A stretch of DNA of 64,000 nt, taken from NCBI RefSeq assembly GCF_030269925.1, contig NC_085121.1, positions 1,257,501 through 1,321,500 of the forward strand, given 5' to 3'. The stretch is from Bombyx mori (taxonomy: Eukaryota; Arthropoda; Insecta; Lepidoptera; Bombycidae). Position numbers and translations under genes: made by a program. The notes beneath the pieces were generated by a model. It saw only the letters and a program-made list of their open reading frames with translations. It did not search any database and was not told the DNA's origin. This document shows positions 10,038 through 21,900 of the stretch, piece after piece (position 1 is the first letter of the stretch; every line of letters starts with the position of its first letter).

Positions 10038-13000
10038 ATGTCGTTGAAAACGCTAGTCTTCTGTGTTTGCGTCACTTTAGCTTCGGCGGCGATCCAGCGC
10101 TCTGCTTTGGAGCCAATCCCTGATAAATTTAGTGAGTCCTCATTATAATATGTATATTGTAAACACAACACAAACACTAACCGTATTATCGTTTGCCTAA
10201 ATTCGTTATAATTTTTCAATTTTCTCTTTTGTAGTAACAAAAATACATAACCTAATAATATAGCGTATATTTTGTAGCCAAATTAAGGCTAAATTCTTAG
10301 TCGTATCTTCTTTAAATTCGAAACTCTTGTGTCCTGTTGTATCAAACTTTTTTTTTATTAATTACTAGCGACCCGCCCCCGCTTCGCTTCGGAAACTGTA
10401 ATTTATTATTGATTTCTCCACTATTTAATGGATATTATTAAACATATAACCCTTCCTCTTCAATCACTCTATTTATTAAAAAAACCGCATCAAAATCTGT
10501 TGCGTAGTTTTAAAGATTTAAGCATACATATGGATATAGGGACAGAGAAAGCGACTTTGTTTTATACTATGTAGTGAAGGAATACTGGTGGCCCGGAAGC
10601 CTTTTCAGACTTACCAGGAGAGGTTGACGAACAAAGGCTCAACCAAGAGATAGGGGATTTGGTAACAGGGGCCCTGGCGCCTCGGGAGGAGATTACTGTC
10701 ATCAATTAATGTACGTGTATAATAAACAATGTTAAATGTATGTAGATGGCCTTCAAGGCTGTTACATCAGGGAGTTCGATGGTGTCCTTCCCTTTGATTC
10801 TGTAACATACTCGAAGGAAGCAGAATGCACCCGATACTTCTGCGCGCACGATGCTGTCATACACCAATCGTAAGTTATGCTACAATTATCATTAACATTA
10901 TTTTACTACAACTTTTATTATTTCTGCCGTGAAGCTGTAATGCGTTTCGGTTTGAAGGGCGGGGCAGCCGTTGTAACTACATTAACTACTACATTATGTC
11001 TCAAGATGGGTGGCGCGTTTACGTTGTAGATGTATATGGGCTTCAGTAGCCACCTAACACCAGGTGGGCTGTGAGCTCGTCCACCTATCTCAGCAATAAA
11101 AAAAACTGATAAATACATGAAAAAGCGTCGTGTGTTCCGTGTTTATACAATGGCACATCTGTGATACAGTACAATAAGATTGATTAATTTAAAATTCTTT
11201 ATTGCACAAAAACATTATACAAAGGTGAACTTAACGTCATGCAGGCATTCTCTTCCAGTCAATCCTCCCCAAAGTCCCTCGTTGATGACGTGAAAGATTC
11301 AAGAAGTGCGTAGCTGTGATAAAGTTAATACATGGCGATAATCTTATACCTTTAAACGAGCAATTCTTGTATATATAATATATATAATTTGATTCTCGGA
11401 AACGGCTCCAACGATTTTTATAAAATTTAGTATACAGGGGATTTCGGGGGCGATAAATCGATCTAGCTACGATTTATTTTCAGAAAATGTTGTTTTATTC
11501 GTGTTTTCAATAATCAACTTAATTGATAATCAACTTTATGACTCTTCCCGACATCTATTGGCGAATAATAATACTATTTTTCATAATTTCAACTAGCTGC
11601 TTTAAAGACACAATAACACTAAAGCTAGGTATTTCAGCAGATGGCGTTGTTAAGCCACCCGAAGCCAATGCGTGTTTGGTTTAAGGTTAGACCAAAAAAA
11701 TGAATTGTTTATTTATAGTATGTGTGTCTTTTTAACTTACGTGTTCACGTAAAAATACCTAAACGATCTTGGAATATTTCATCATTTTTTATCAATACGT
11801 AATTCGTATTTAAATATAATTTCTAAAAAACACAATTTATCAAAAAAAAAAAACCGCGCATAGCTCGGTCATCGTCTAGTAGTAGACATGAGTGAAAGTA
11901 AACACTAGATTATAATTACATTACCAAAATAAATAAATACAAATACTTACAAAACACATAGATAAGAAATACAATATTTTTTTATTGCCCTTGTAGGCAG
12001 ACGAGCATACGGACCACCTGGTGGTGAGTGGTTACCGTCGCCCATGGACTTCAACAATGCCAAGGGCAGAGCCAAGCCGCTTCCTATCGATTAAAGTAAA
12101 TTATTATAAACCACAACATATTACAAAACAATCAAGCAAACTGTCTTTTGAAAAAGAGATCATGTACTTTCTTGTAGCATATACTAAGACTTATAAATAA
12201 TTACTAACTTACTTATTAAACTCATGTATCAAAATGTTGCTTAAAAACAAATAAAGAAACAAGAGCGCAACTCGAAATAAAAAATTACAATGATGGATTT
12301 TAATGTTAGTGATTCTGATCTGGATATTAAGTTTAACGGAGCTATTATATGAATTTTTATCGAAACTTGAATCGTACGCAAATCTTGAAGTTACTTGGAC
12401 ATCTTGACTTGGGAGAAAATTATTTTAAAAGATTCCTTTGCATAGATTTTTTTTAATTAGTATGTTTAAACATATAAAGTTCTTTTGACGTTCAACAAGT
12501 ATGTACTTTCATTTATCTTCTTCTTTTTCTCCACCTTATCCCACTATGTGGGGTCGGCACAGCTAATTTTTCTCTTCCATTCTCTTCTATCAGCCGTCAT
12601 CTCAACACTCACTCCTCTCTCTCTCATATCGTCATTCACACACTCCATCCATGTCTTCTTCGGTCGACCTCTTCCCCCTCTACCTTGCATTACCATTTCC
12701 ATACATCTCCTAGTCACATGCATCTTCTCTCTACGCATCACATGTCCATACCACGCTAACCGTCCGCTCCTTAATTTGTTGTTTACCGGGGCCACTTTCA
12801 CACTTCCTCTGATGTACTCATTCTTTATCTTATCCATTCTTGTTACTCCACACATCCATCTCAACATTCGCATCTCTGCTGTACTTTCATTTACGTTGAA
12901 TAAAAAAATTTTGATATGAAATTTTTTTTTATTTTGATGTGATTTGATTAAAAAGTGTTAGTTTTTGTTTTTATTCATACATTCATTCTGTTGTTTTTTT

Positions 13001-14668
13001 TTTTTTTAATAAAAAACCATAACATTCTGTTAGTAAGAATATCTTAAAATCTATGTTAGTAGTACTTAGTAGTTTAAAAATCTAACAAATAACTCTACTA
13101 ATCAGACATACATTATATATCATTACATGCCTGCTGCAAAGGCTGTTAATCAGCAGTCCCTCGATCTTGCTCGATATGATGTTCAGAAGACTGTTGCCAC
13201 TGTCACGCACTCGATGCAATAAGGCTGCACTTCTCTTCCGCATTATTGCAAAGAAGTCATCGGTGTGAGATGTCGCAAACATTGTGGATGACCTACAAAA
13301 GCGCGGCGCATTATGCGGCATAATGCTCAACGTTGAATGTTCCAACTACAGCAACGCTTCGCACAATCGAGCACTCTCAAAAGTACTGCTCTCGCGTGAT
13401 ACTCGCAATCGATACTGACTCAGTGACAGAAAATTGACAAGTGTTTTTTCTTTAAAATATTTTTTGTGTATCTCAGGAATGTGGACAAGATAGGACTATT
13501 ATTACAAATTACATTATTATTTTAGCAACGTTTCGGTCTTTTATTAGACCTTCATCAGGCATCTGAAAATTACACATAATTGATAACCTACAATACAAAA
13601 AACAACAATTGTCGAAACTACCATATTTACCATAATATGAATTTAAATAATCCCTATCTTACACTGCACAATTGTCTCAGACATCAGAGACTAATACAAA
13701 TCTACAAAGCCGCTAAATTATTTAATTACTATTTTTGATTCCGGAAACAAAGCCAACACGACACATAAAATTGCTAATTGCGTGACACTATTGAAACTTC
13801 AGTACATAGTATGTACTGAAGTATATTATTAAATTCATATTATGGTAAATATGGTAGTTTAGACAATTGTTGTTTTTTGTATTGTAGGTTATCAATTATG
13901 TGTAATTTTCAGATGCCTGATGAAGGTCTAATAAAAGACCGAAACGTTGCTAAAATAATAATGTAATTTGTTATAATAGTCCTATCTTGTCCACATTCCT
14001 GAGATACACAAAAAATATTTTATAATAATTATGGACGACAATATTGATAATAGTTTTTTCTTTAAGTTGGCACTGATCGAAATTTTCTTTATATTATCGT
14101 TAGTAATATTATTTAATGTTGAAAAAAATTGTAAGGCTTTCGTTTCATCGTAGTTTCTTAGAAATAATCAATGTTAATTAAAACTGTGCTAACTTAGCGC
14201 ACTCTGCTGATGCATTTGAAAACTAATTCACGTTCCAATTCAGCTTCAGCATAATTCGGCATTGTGCGTCACTGAGTCGCATTATGCTCTGTAATTGGAA
14301 AACTACCATATTGTACACGTAGGGCACTGTAAGCCCTTCGCGTATATGTGCTCCACAGACTACTGGCGTAAAAGTTCTGGCAATAAGCAATAAGCTATAT
14401 ATGTGTATTTGCGCATGAGTAGTCTTTGGAAAGGTTGAACCAATTCGAAATTAGTCTTCAATGGTGTACTTAGATTGAAAAATTGAACCAAAAAATCAAT
14501 TTAGAAAGCCCTCGAAGTCAAGGATATACCTACACGTGTCCGACATGATAGCAAATCAATAAGATAAAAAATTTTGGTTTCAGGTGTAAAGATGAGCTGA
14601 GCAGCGACACCCCTGTGTGTACCTTTACAAAGCCAGAAGAAAATACTCACATAATCTGCGTTCTTTAA
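10038..14668 (+). CDS. Small secreted cysteine-rich SVWC-like protein, gene 2
   Basis: Three exons: 10038-10131, 10746-10869 and 14584-14668 (stop TAA). All junctions have GT-AG ends: donors GTGAGT and GTAAGT, acceptors TATGTAG and GGTTTCAG. The product is 100 residues. Residues 1-18 are a signal peptide (hydrophobic LVFCVCVTLASAA), so it should be secreted. The mature part starts its domain with GCYIREFDG, and exon phases (1, 2) match those visible in SVWC gene 1. Only six mature cysteines are present; the CC pair near the C-terminus of the standard 8-cysteine SVWC domain is absent and the protein ends shortly after ICVL. A polyadenylation signal AATAAA (14668-14673) overlaps the stop codon. 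Intron 2 is 3.7 kb here, against 0.84 kb in gene 3, because of insertions. An immune or signalling role is inferred from family only. Confidence 0.8.
10365..10577 (-). mobile_element. Non-autonomous Helitron, private to copy A
   Basis: In - orientation it ends with GAAGCGAAGCGGG-type sequence and CTAG before T, as Lepidopteran Helitrons do, and begins with TC. Copy B has the unbroken site near 28955. It lies in intron 1 of SVWC gene 2. Confidence 0.75.
10578..10705. repeat. Unclassified repeat also present near 57340
   Basis: A stretch with CTTTTCAGACTTACCAGGAG and GGTAACAGGGGCCCTGGCGC sits in intron 1 of gene 2, is shared with copy B (28960-29085), and has a diverged relative at about 57340-57450. 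Probably an old repeat; no family recognised. Confidence 0.4.
10918..11104 (+). mobile_element. Bm1 SINE, 5'-truncated, shared with copy B
   Basis: The 3' body of Bm1 in intron 2 of SVWC gene 2. The same insertion is at 29296-29490 in gene 3, so it predates the duplication. Confidence 0.88.
11975..12095 (-). mobile_element. LINE 3' end (CR1/Jockey-type tail)
   Basis: The reverse strand reads the last codons and 3' region of the LINE seen more fully at 57576-58140, ending in an A tail (T run at 11980 on +). 11105-11974 is AT-rich intron, mostly absent from copy B, with no recognised feature except short Helitron-like remnants around 11390-11520. Confidence 0.7.
12516..12879 (-). mobile_element. 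LINE 3' fragment with target-site duplication
   Basis: An open frame of 109 codons (12873-12544, -) has RMLRWMCGVTRMDKIKNEYI, GRLAWYGHVMRR and GRGRPKKTWMECV, the end of an RTE-like reverse transcriptase frame. The 14 bp duplication TGTACTTTCATTTA flanks it (12502-12515 and 12880-12893). It is absent from the matching intron of gene 3. Confidence 0.85.
13455..14052. mobile_element. Foldback element with 195 bp near-perfect inverted repeats, Penelope-like
   Basis: Left arm about 13455-13648 and right arm about 13829-14022 are reverse complements with about two differences seen. The loop holds a perfect 27 bp palindrome at 13796-13822. A 12 bp duplication GTTTTTTCTTTA (13443-13454 and 14053-14064) brackets the element, and a roughly 30 bp non-inverted tail follows the right arm. 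Each arm carries CCTGATGAAGGTCT...AGACCGAAAC, a signature found in the repeats of Penelope-like elements and resembling a hammerhead ribozyme core. No reverse transcriptase remains. It lies in intron 2 of SVWC gene 2, private to copy A. Confidence 0.75.
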
Positions 14669-14838
14669 ATAAAGCCTTCTTGAAAAAATGTTTGTTATTT
14701 TTATTTTATTTACTTGTAGTATAAAGTCGTTTAAGGTACTGATGAAGTTTTTTTTTTTGGTGGTAGAACGTATTGTGGGGCCACAGGGTAGGTGCCACCA
14801 GTCTGTTCATAGCTGACGCTGACAAGAGAACTTTTTTG

Positions 14839-15091
14839 CTGGTGGTAGGACCTCTTGTGAGACCGCGCAGGTGGGTAACACTACCCTGCCTATTTCTGCC
14901 GTGAAGCAGTAATGCGTTTCGGTTTGAAGGGTGGGGCAGCCGTTGTAACTATACTTAAGACCTCAAAACTTATATCTCAAGGTGGGTGGCGCATTTACGT
15001 TGTGGATATCTATGGGCTCCAGTAACCACTTAACACTAGGTGGGCTGTGAGCTCGTCCACACATCCAAGCAATAAAAAATAAATAAATAAA
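14839..15091 (+). mobile_element. Bm1 SINE, 5'-truncated
   Basis: Bm1 body with A-rich tail just downstream of SVWC gene 2. Copy B has different sequence at this point (30780-31220). Confidence 0.88.
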
Positions 15092-15344
15092 ACATACAAG
15101 GACTGCATTCGGTGATTTCTTTCTACGCCAAGAAATTAAGACTGCTGACTTAGCCACGGCTCTCATGAGGCTGCCCCACTGGCTTGCCATGATCGACTGC
15201 TGTTAGCATCTGTGTTACACTGCGGGACTTCATGTTGACTATGCAGACAGTTCAATACCTAATGATGGGAACACATTCACGTTGTGGTATCACAGCGTGA
15301 GCTGCCGGTGCTGTGTGACGTTAGTTTGGGCGTAAGCTCCGGTT

Positions 15345-15650
15345 TTTTTTTGCTACCTTAGCTGAAAGCCTTGAGAGGCCATGTCAGCGTAACCCTAACG
15401 TGTAGATGAGCTCTCAGGGCTCAAACCGTTGCTAGCACTGATCCTACCAAGAGCAGTGCTTCGCAGAATCTACCATCGGATCGGAAAAGCGGCCCATTGA
15501 GAAGATCCGGCGAGAAACTCAGTGGGATGTGTCTATGAGTTAATTTACTCGTCGAGCCCTTCGTCGCCAGCGACGGGTTCGAAGAGAACGGTGACTGGTG
15601 CTTAAGGTACCTCAAAGCACTGTGGAGTTGTGTTCCCGGTGTTCCTAAAG
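15345..15650 (+). repeat. F2 interspersed repeat, shared with copy B
   Basis: One of twelve copies in this window of a repeat whose core reads GATCCGGCGAGAAACTCAGT followed by a GTCGAGCCCTTCGTCGC segment. The copy at 31540-31845 is its duplicate. Confidence 0.75.
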
Positions 15651-15833
15651 TTTGAATAATGTACGGTAGGCATAATCAAGAGTCGTTTGTGATCACGAAA
15701 ACTGTGCAGTATTCCAATAATAATAATATGATCATTAATATCGTGATGATATGCCGTGCAAATACCGAGGAAAATCCTTTATTTTGTTCGGCAGCTTCAT
15801 GAAAGAAACAACTTCCTGAAACAGTCGTATATA

Positions 15834-16484
15834 TGGGCGCAAACGCCACTATTGGCAATAATTAACATAATAATATATAGTTTAGTTTATTCTATGTTAA
15901 TATTTATTTATTATTAGCAAGACGAAACCTATTCTACCATATTTAATAATTAGCAGACACTGTTTTGATGTGAAAATGTTCAAAATATGTTTAATGTTTA
16001 TATTATTGTTTAAAAACACAAATTACTATATAAATAATTAAATATGAATAAAGCATAAATATTACTAATAATTTATATTATTATAATTAACAGCAATAGT
16101 TTAATTAAGTATTGTAATTGTTATGCAATGATGTTGTTGGCGCCATCTATTATTAGGCTGGATAATAACAATGTTAGTTAATATTACTTAAAAGTAATTC
16201 ATGTAAAATAAATTAAATGTCAGTCATGTAAAAATCACTAAAATATGTATTGTGAATATTAAGCTATATTTTGTGAATTGTTTCACAGTAATTACATTTG
16301 TTTGTATAAAAGAAGTTGTAGTTGCTATAACCATCAATCACAAAATGGCTAATTGTGTAAGAACCACTGAATAACTAAGGCGTGGCTTTTTGTTGTAAAC
16401 AAGTAATATTAAAGTTTTATAGAATTGTATTGTATTTTCATTGTAAAAGAACTTATGTGTGAAAACCCTGGCTTAACGCCGACA
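15834..16484 (+). mobile_element. Solo LTR, private to copy A
   Basis: A 651 bp insertion relative to copy B, starting TGGG and ending GACA, flanked by TATA (15830-15833 and 16485-16488). It has a TATAAAAG box at about 16304, consistent with an LTR promoter; orientation follows that box. It has no coding capacity. Confidence 0.65.
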
Positions 16485-16593
16485 TATACGATGATTAATA
16501 TTCGTCTGACCACAATAACAATAATTAGTAAAATTGAATTCTTTAATACGACATTCACGCTACATGCTGTTCAAATCTGAATAATAATTAAAA

Positions 16594-16720
16594 ATGAACA
16601 CTTTAACAAAACACTTGTGTAATGTTTGACGTAGCTACGGACTCTTGTGTGATCGTTCGCCTCTGGACAAACACATTTACGGTAATAAAGAGTGCATCTG
16701 TAGAGATAAAAGACAAAAAA
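16594..16720 (+). pseudogene. Small cysteine-rich ORF, copy A version, with stop
   Basis: Counterpart of 32133-32348. The start codon at 16594 is kept, but codon 12 is TGA (16627-16629) where copy B has CGA. Downstream the frame remains readable with LLCDR, HIYGNKECICR and a basic tail. Not recognised; it may never have been a gene. Confidence 0.35.
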
Positions 16721-17172
16721 AGTACATACTTAAATGATAGTGAATGAAGCGGAGTATTTTTGCAATTATTGACTTTTGTCTCATAAACCAGACGGCCTCT
16801 ACGCTATGGTAATTTGTAGCTTAAGGACGTTGGTAATATCTTTGACACAGCCAAGACGGGTCGTTCCAGCGAGAGTCACCTCTTTGAATAAGGACATGTT
16901 ATTACAACAAACATCATGGAGAAGAGTTTATTCAAGAGCCGGATGGTACGATACAGATATGATCTCTGAAAATGCATTGAAGATGGCGCTGTGATTTCAA
17001 GAAATCGCACAATCACAATGAATCGTCACAGGACGTCACACCCCATGGAACATAATATAAAGAACCAGAGATTACAAACGTGTTCGGAATATTGTAAAAT
17101 CAAAGAGCTCTCTTCTGCGTGCAGTCAAATGGATTCTCAAGAATGAAATTAGGTATATTCAATTATAAATAA

Positions 17173-17887
17173 TGTGGGCTTATCCCACATTCCATGCACA
17201 CAGATTTACTCTACAACATAATACTTATATAATATATTTATTTAATATAATTATTAATACACACAGAGTATACATTCACACATATAACATATCTATTAAT
17301 ATATTATTACTACATTATATATTAAACAGACATACACACACGACAATTTATCGTACCGCGTCAATCAGCGGGTCGCCCGTTCGTGTGCGCTGTGGACACG
17401 CGCGCTTGAACGAAATGTCGCGGGTAGCTGGAAAATGTACTCTAGCGCAGCTGATCGCGGCTAGCCACGCCCCCAGTCGAAACCTACCTCGAGACTGAAC
17501 GCACGTCGCTTTTGCTAATTATATACTTGTATTGTTTTCGAAACTTTTGCCTCATTTGTGATAACGCGCTTTCTTGTGTTTATCGTTACTGTACTGTCGT
17601 GTAAAGTGTCTTCTGTGTACTGTTTATAAACTGAATATCTATCTGTGCTCGTAACCTTCAATTCTTCATAATTTTAATAATATAGACTGTGTTGTATTTT
17701 CGTGTGGACTAAGTATAATTGAATAAACATTTAATTGGTGTGCAAGGTGTCGTATTTAATTTATTATTCGAACACCGACGGCGCCTACTCAGGTACTTAC
17801 TTACCTTTCCCTCAATTACGCTACAAGTCCGGACGACCCGTACATACTCATCCACATCCATACGGGAGACAACAATTCTAGTCTATA
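17173..17887 (+). repeat. 5' LTR of Gypsy element
   Basis: Starts TGTGGGC and ends GTCTATA, 715 bp. AT-rich first half, GC-rich block at 17355-17500, and a polyadenylation-like AATAAA near 17722. The apparent 108-codon frame within it is LTR sequence repeated at the other end, not a gene. Confidence 0.92.
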
Positions 17888-18031
17888 CTGGTGACCCCGA
17901 CGTGATTTGAACACGCAACCTTCTGATTCATCATCAGCGCATCAAGAACTTCGGCTACCAAAATCCCCGCATTCTCGCAGATAAAAGCAAGTCATCGACA
18001 GTCGTCCCACAGCAAGCCAGCATCGCAGCCT
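17888..18031 (+). repeat. Internal direct repeat, copy 1 (leader)
   Basis: This 144 bp primer-binding-site leader recurs at 18465-18608 with two differences, both in the T-loop part of the tRNA-like sequence. Confidence 0.9.
17889..17940 (+). other. Primer-binding site with extended tRNA similarity
   Basis: TGGTGACCCCGACGTGAT directly follows the LTR and is the complement of a tRNA 3' end. The resemblance continues: ACGTG and CACGC (17900-17904, 17912-17916) form a T stem around a 7-base T loop, and CTGA/TCAG (17923-17926, 17934-17937) form an anticodon-like stem. It recalls tRNA-Arg, from memory. Confidence 0.7.
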
Positions 18032-18284
18032 CAACAGGACCATCGCAGCCGACTCACCGCGCTTCCTGGCCCTACGGCACGCACCTACACTGCCTCATCG
18101 CGCAGCATTCAAGCTCAGTCTCGACTCACCGCAGACTTCGAGCAGCACTGGCGACAATCACGTAGCATTCAAGCTCAGTTTCGACTCACCGCAAACTTCG
18201 AGCAGCACTGGCACTTGCAAGCTAATCTCAGCACGGACAACGATAACTAAATATGACACGACTTCCAGTCTCGGAGGGGAGTGA
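18032..18284 (+). other. Non-coding internal stretch ending in a polypurine tract
   Basis: Contains two tandem 50 bp units with a 60 bp period (18103-18152 and 18163-18212) and ends in CGGAGGGGAGTG at 18272-18283, which matches the polypurine tract before the main 3' LTR. No open frame of note. It resembles the 3' end of another element. Confidence 0.6.
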
Positions 18285-18464
18285 TGTGGCGGGTAGCCAT
18301 CATACAACGCAAGATAATTGACAGATGCCTGAATCTCGCTTACGACATTTTCAAGATAAAGCGCATATATACAAGTTCCGAACAACAACATTAGGACCGT
18401 CGGTCTACCGAGCAAATATCATCCGCTCGGTGGAAGATCTTCCTTTCGTCGTAAACTCCCCAAA
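18285..18464 (+). repeat. Second, unrelated short LTR inside the element
   Basis: It starts TGTGGCGGG right after a polypurine tract and ends immediately before a primer-binding site, so it occupies exactly an LTR's position. It is 180 bp and differs from the outer LTR apart from the first few bases. A TATATA sequence lies near 18366. Confidence 0.65.
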
Positions 18465-18608
18465 CTGGTGACCCCGACGTGATATGATCACGCAACCTTC
18501 TGATTCATCATCAGCGCATCAAGAACTTCGGCTACCAAAATCCCCGCATTCTCGCAGATAAAAGCAAGTCATCGACAGTCGTCCCACAGCAAGCCAGCAT
18601 CGCAGCCT
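18465..18608 (+). repeat. Internal direct repeat, copy 2, with second primer-binding site
   Basis: Repeats 17888-18031. The first 14 bases of the primer-binding site are the same, but the T-loop region is altered (GATATGATC instead of GATTTGAAC). It runs directly into the gag remnant. Confidence 0.88.
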
Positions 18609-18983
18609 ACTCATTCGCTTGAACAGCTGTCGGACCTTGCTGACCGAATACAGGAAATAACTACTCCATGCAACGTCGCAGCCACTTCAACATGCGGGAC
18701 GAGTAGTATCAATCAGTCCAGTGAGATCGCAGAGCTGAGGAAAATGGTGAAACGCCTCGCATTAAAGCTCGAAGACCAGACTCGCGCCACAAACCGCTCC
18801 CAGAACCGTTCGAACCGTTCTCGACCTCGATGGCGTTCGACATCCCGCAGCAGAACACGATCTGCTTCCAGCTATCGACGGTACCCCGTTTGTTGGTACC
18901 ACGCGAAGTTCGGGGCTAAGGCAAGCAAATGCCAGAAGCCGTGCGATTACAACGAGTCGGGAAATGCCACAGGCAGACGATAA
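18609..18983 (+). pseudogene. gag: gag C-terminal remnant of the Gypsy element
   Basis: The open frame enters without a start codon and gives the last 124 residues of a Gypsy Gag: LSDLADRIQE, an IAELRKMVKRLALKLED coiled-coil stretch, an Arg/Ser-rich nucleic-acid-binding tract, and [18 protein letters not shown], the short cysteine-histidine motif that ends Gag in this group. The capsid part is missing, so virus-like particles could form only with Gag from another copy. Confidence 0.85.
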
Positions 18984-21900
18984 TGGCGACAGACGACTGC
19001 CTCAACTCTCCAGGTCGCCTCTTCGTAACTGACCGCACCACGAAAACCCAGTTTTTGGTCGACACCGGTAGCGACCTCTGCGTTTTCCCACGGACCCAGC
19101 TACGAGAGCGTCGTGCACCAACCAGCTACAAACTGACAGCAGCCAACGGATCAACCATTGACACGTATGGGTACTCGCAGCTCAACCTGGACCTTGGACT
19201 CCGACGCAATTACCCATGGAGATTTATAGTGGCTGACGTGACGAAGCCCATTATAGGTGTAGATTTTTTGTGTCACTATAACTTGATTGTAGATTGTAAG
19301 AATCGAAAATTAATTGACGACACCACTACCCTGTCTGCTCCAGCTTCACTGGCCTCTAATACTAATTACATTCTTTCTGTGAAGGTTCCGACTGGCGATT
19401 CTCACTACCATGCTTTGCTTTCACGCGATTTTCCTGAAATTACGCGACCAGCTGGTACACAACGTACGGTAAGCCACAATACACAACACCACATTAGGAC
19501 TACACCAGGGCCTCCAGTCGCTTGTGCACCTAGGCGTTTAGCACCCGAGAAACTGAAGGTGGCAAAAGCGGAATTCGAGTCCATGCTAGCTGATGGTACA
19601 GCTAGACCGTCCGATAGCCCATGGTCATCACCATTACACCTGGCACCGAAAAAAGACAACGGTTGGCGCCCTTGTGGTGACTATAGGCAACTCAACGCCC
19701 GGACTATCCCAGATAGGTATCCAGTACGTCATATACACGACTTTGCGCACAATATCGCTGGGTGTAGTACGTTTAGCACCATCGACCTTGTGAAAGCCTA
19801 CAACCAAATACCAGTCTGTGTCGACGATATACCAAAAACCGCGATCACCACCCCCTTTGGAATGTATGAATTCCCGTTTATGACATTTGGGCTACGAAAT
19901 GCTAGCCAAACATTTCAAAGATTTGTAGATGAGATGATGCGCGGGCTAGATTTCGTTTACTGTTATTTGGACGATTTTCTCATATTTAGTAGGGACAGCA
20001 TTCAGCATGAGCAGCATCTGCGCCAAGTATTTACCAGACTTAGGGACTACGGCATGGGAATTAACTTGTCTAAGTGTGTTTTTGGAGCTCCAGAGGTAAC
20101 TTTTTTAGGTTACCGTATCTCGGAGAGCGGAACCAAACCACTGGACGAGAAGGTACAAGCCATCAACAACTTTCCCCCACCCAAAGACGTTAGGACGCTT
20201 AGACGGTTTCTAGGTATGGCCAATTTTTATAGACGGTTTCTGCCTAATGCCGCCCAAACACAAGCTCCTCTTAACGCCCTACTTATGGGTTCAGTCAAAG
20301 GCTCCACTCCTATTAGCCTTAATGACGTTGCTCTGAAAGCTTTCGCAGAGACCAAGGAAAGCCTCTCCAACGCAGCACTCCTGGCACACCCAGATTGTCA
20401 GGCTAAGCTGTCTTTGGTTACAGACGCATCTGATTTGGCTATAGGGGCTGTTTTGCAACAGCTGAAAAATGACACGTGGGAGCCTCTAGGCTTTTTCTCC
20501 CGTAAGCTGAGTCCGTCACAGAATAAGTACTCCCCGTATGATCGCGAACTTCTTGCAATCTACGAGGCGATCAAGTACTTCCGTCATATGCTTGAAGCGA
20601 GACACTTCACGATTTACACCGATCATAAGCCAATCAGTTTTGCCTTCCACGAAAGGAAGCAAAATTGTTCGCCCAGGCAATTTCGTCACTTGGACTTCAT
20701 ATCCCAGTTCACGACCGATATAAGGCACATCTCCGGCAAAAATAACGTTGTGGCCGACACCTTATCTCGCGTCGATGAACTGGAGGCTCCAATTTGTCTC
20801 GCCGACCTCGCAAACGCTCAAAACTGCGATCCCGAACTGGCTCAATATTTAACGGACAGCTTATCTCTCCGTCTCAAAAAGATGGACTATCCTGGATGCC
20901 GTTATCCTTTGTACTGTGATATCAGTACACCGACACCCAGGCCGTTCATCACAAAGGATTACCGCAAACAGGTATTCCAAAGTCTCCACTCGCTAAGTCA
21001 CCCCGGCGCTTCCGCGACTGCCAAGTTGGTAGCCGATCGATTTGTTTGGCCTGGGGTCCGAAAAGACTGTCGAAACTGGGCTAGGTCATGCTTATCATGC
21101 CAACGCGCAAAGGTTAGTCGACACGTGTCTGCACCATTGGGCACTTTCGACGCACCAACTGCACGCTTCAGGTATGTCCACATAGATCTAATAGGCCCAC
21201 TCCCGGTATCACAGGGATACAGGTATTGTCTCACGGCTATAGACCGGTTCACTCGATGGCCGGAAGTTATGCCCATACCTGATATTACCGCAGAAACGGT
21301 GGCTAAGGCACTGATTTCAGGCTGGATATCCCGATTCGGTTGCCCGACAGATATTGTTACAGACCGCGGCCGTCAATTCGAGTCCGCGCTGTTTCAGTAT
21401 CTGGCAAAAACCACTGGATTCCAGCATAAACGCACAACTGCCTATCATCCCGCGTGTAACGGTCTTGTGGAACGCTTCCACAGGCAGCTAAAAGCTTCCA
21501 TCGTATGTCACGCTAACGGCAATTGGTCAGAGGTCCTACCTTTTGTACTACTTGGTATCCGTAGCGCATTCAAGGAGGACTTACAGACTTCGTCCGCTGA
21601 GTTGCTTTACGGCGAGCCGTTAAGACTTCCCGGCGAATTCTTCGAGCCGAGCACAGCCTGTACTACTGATCTATCAGATTTTACGGCTCGTCTACGCTCA
21701 TTTGCCGAGAAATTAAAACCGGTTCCCGCCTCTCGCCATAACAAAAAAAATATTTTTATTTTCAAAGAGCTCAAGAACGCGGAGTACGTCTTCCTACGTG
21801 AAGATGCTTTGCGTCCTCCTCTTACGCCAGCCTATACAGGTCCTCATAAAGTACTAGAACGACGTGACAAGACGTTCAAACTTTTAATTAAAGGTAGCTC

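Noticed and set aside
12485..12919. 144-codon + strand frame rich in Leu/Ser/Phe resembling a membrane protein
   Set aside because: It is the antisense of a LINE reverse transcriptase end bounded by a target-site duplication.
17172..17498. 108-codon open frame repeated at 22109-22438
   Set aside because: It lies wholly within both LTRs of the Gypsy element and has low-complexity Ile/Tyr/His composition; it is LTR sequence, not a protein.
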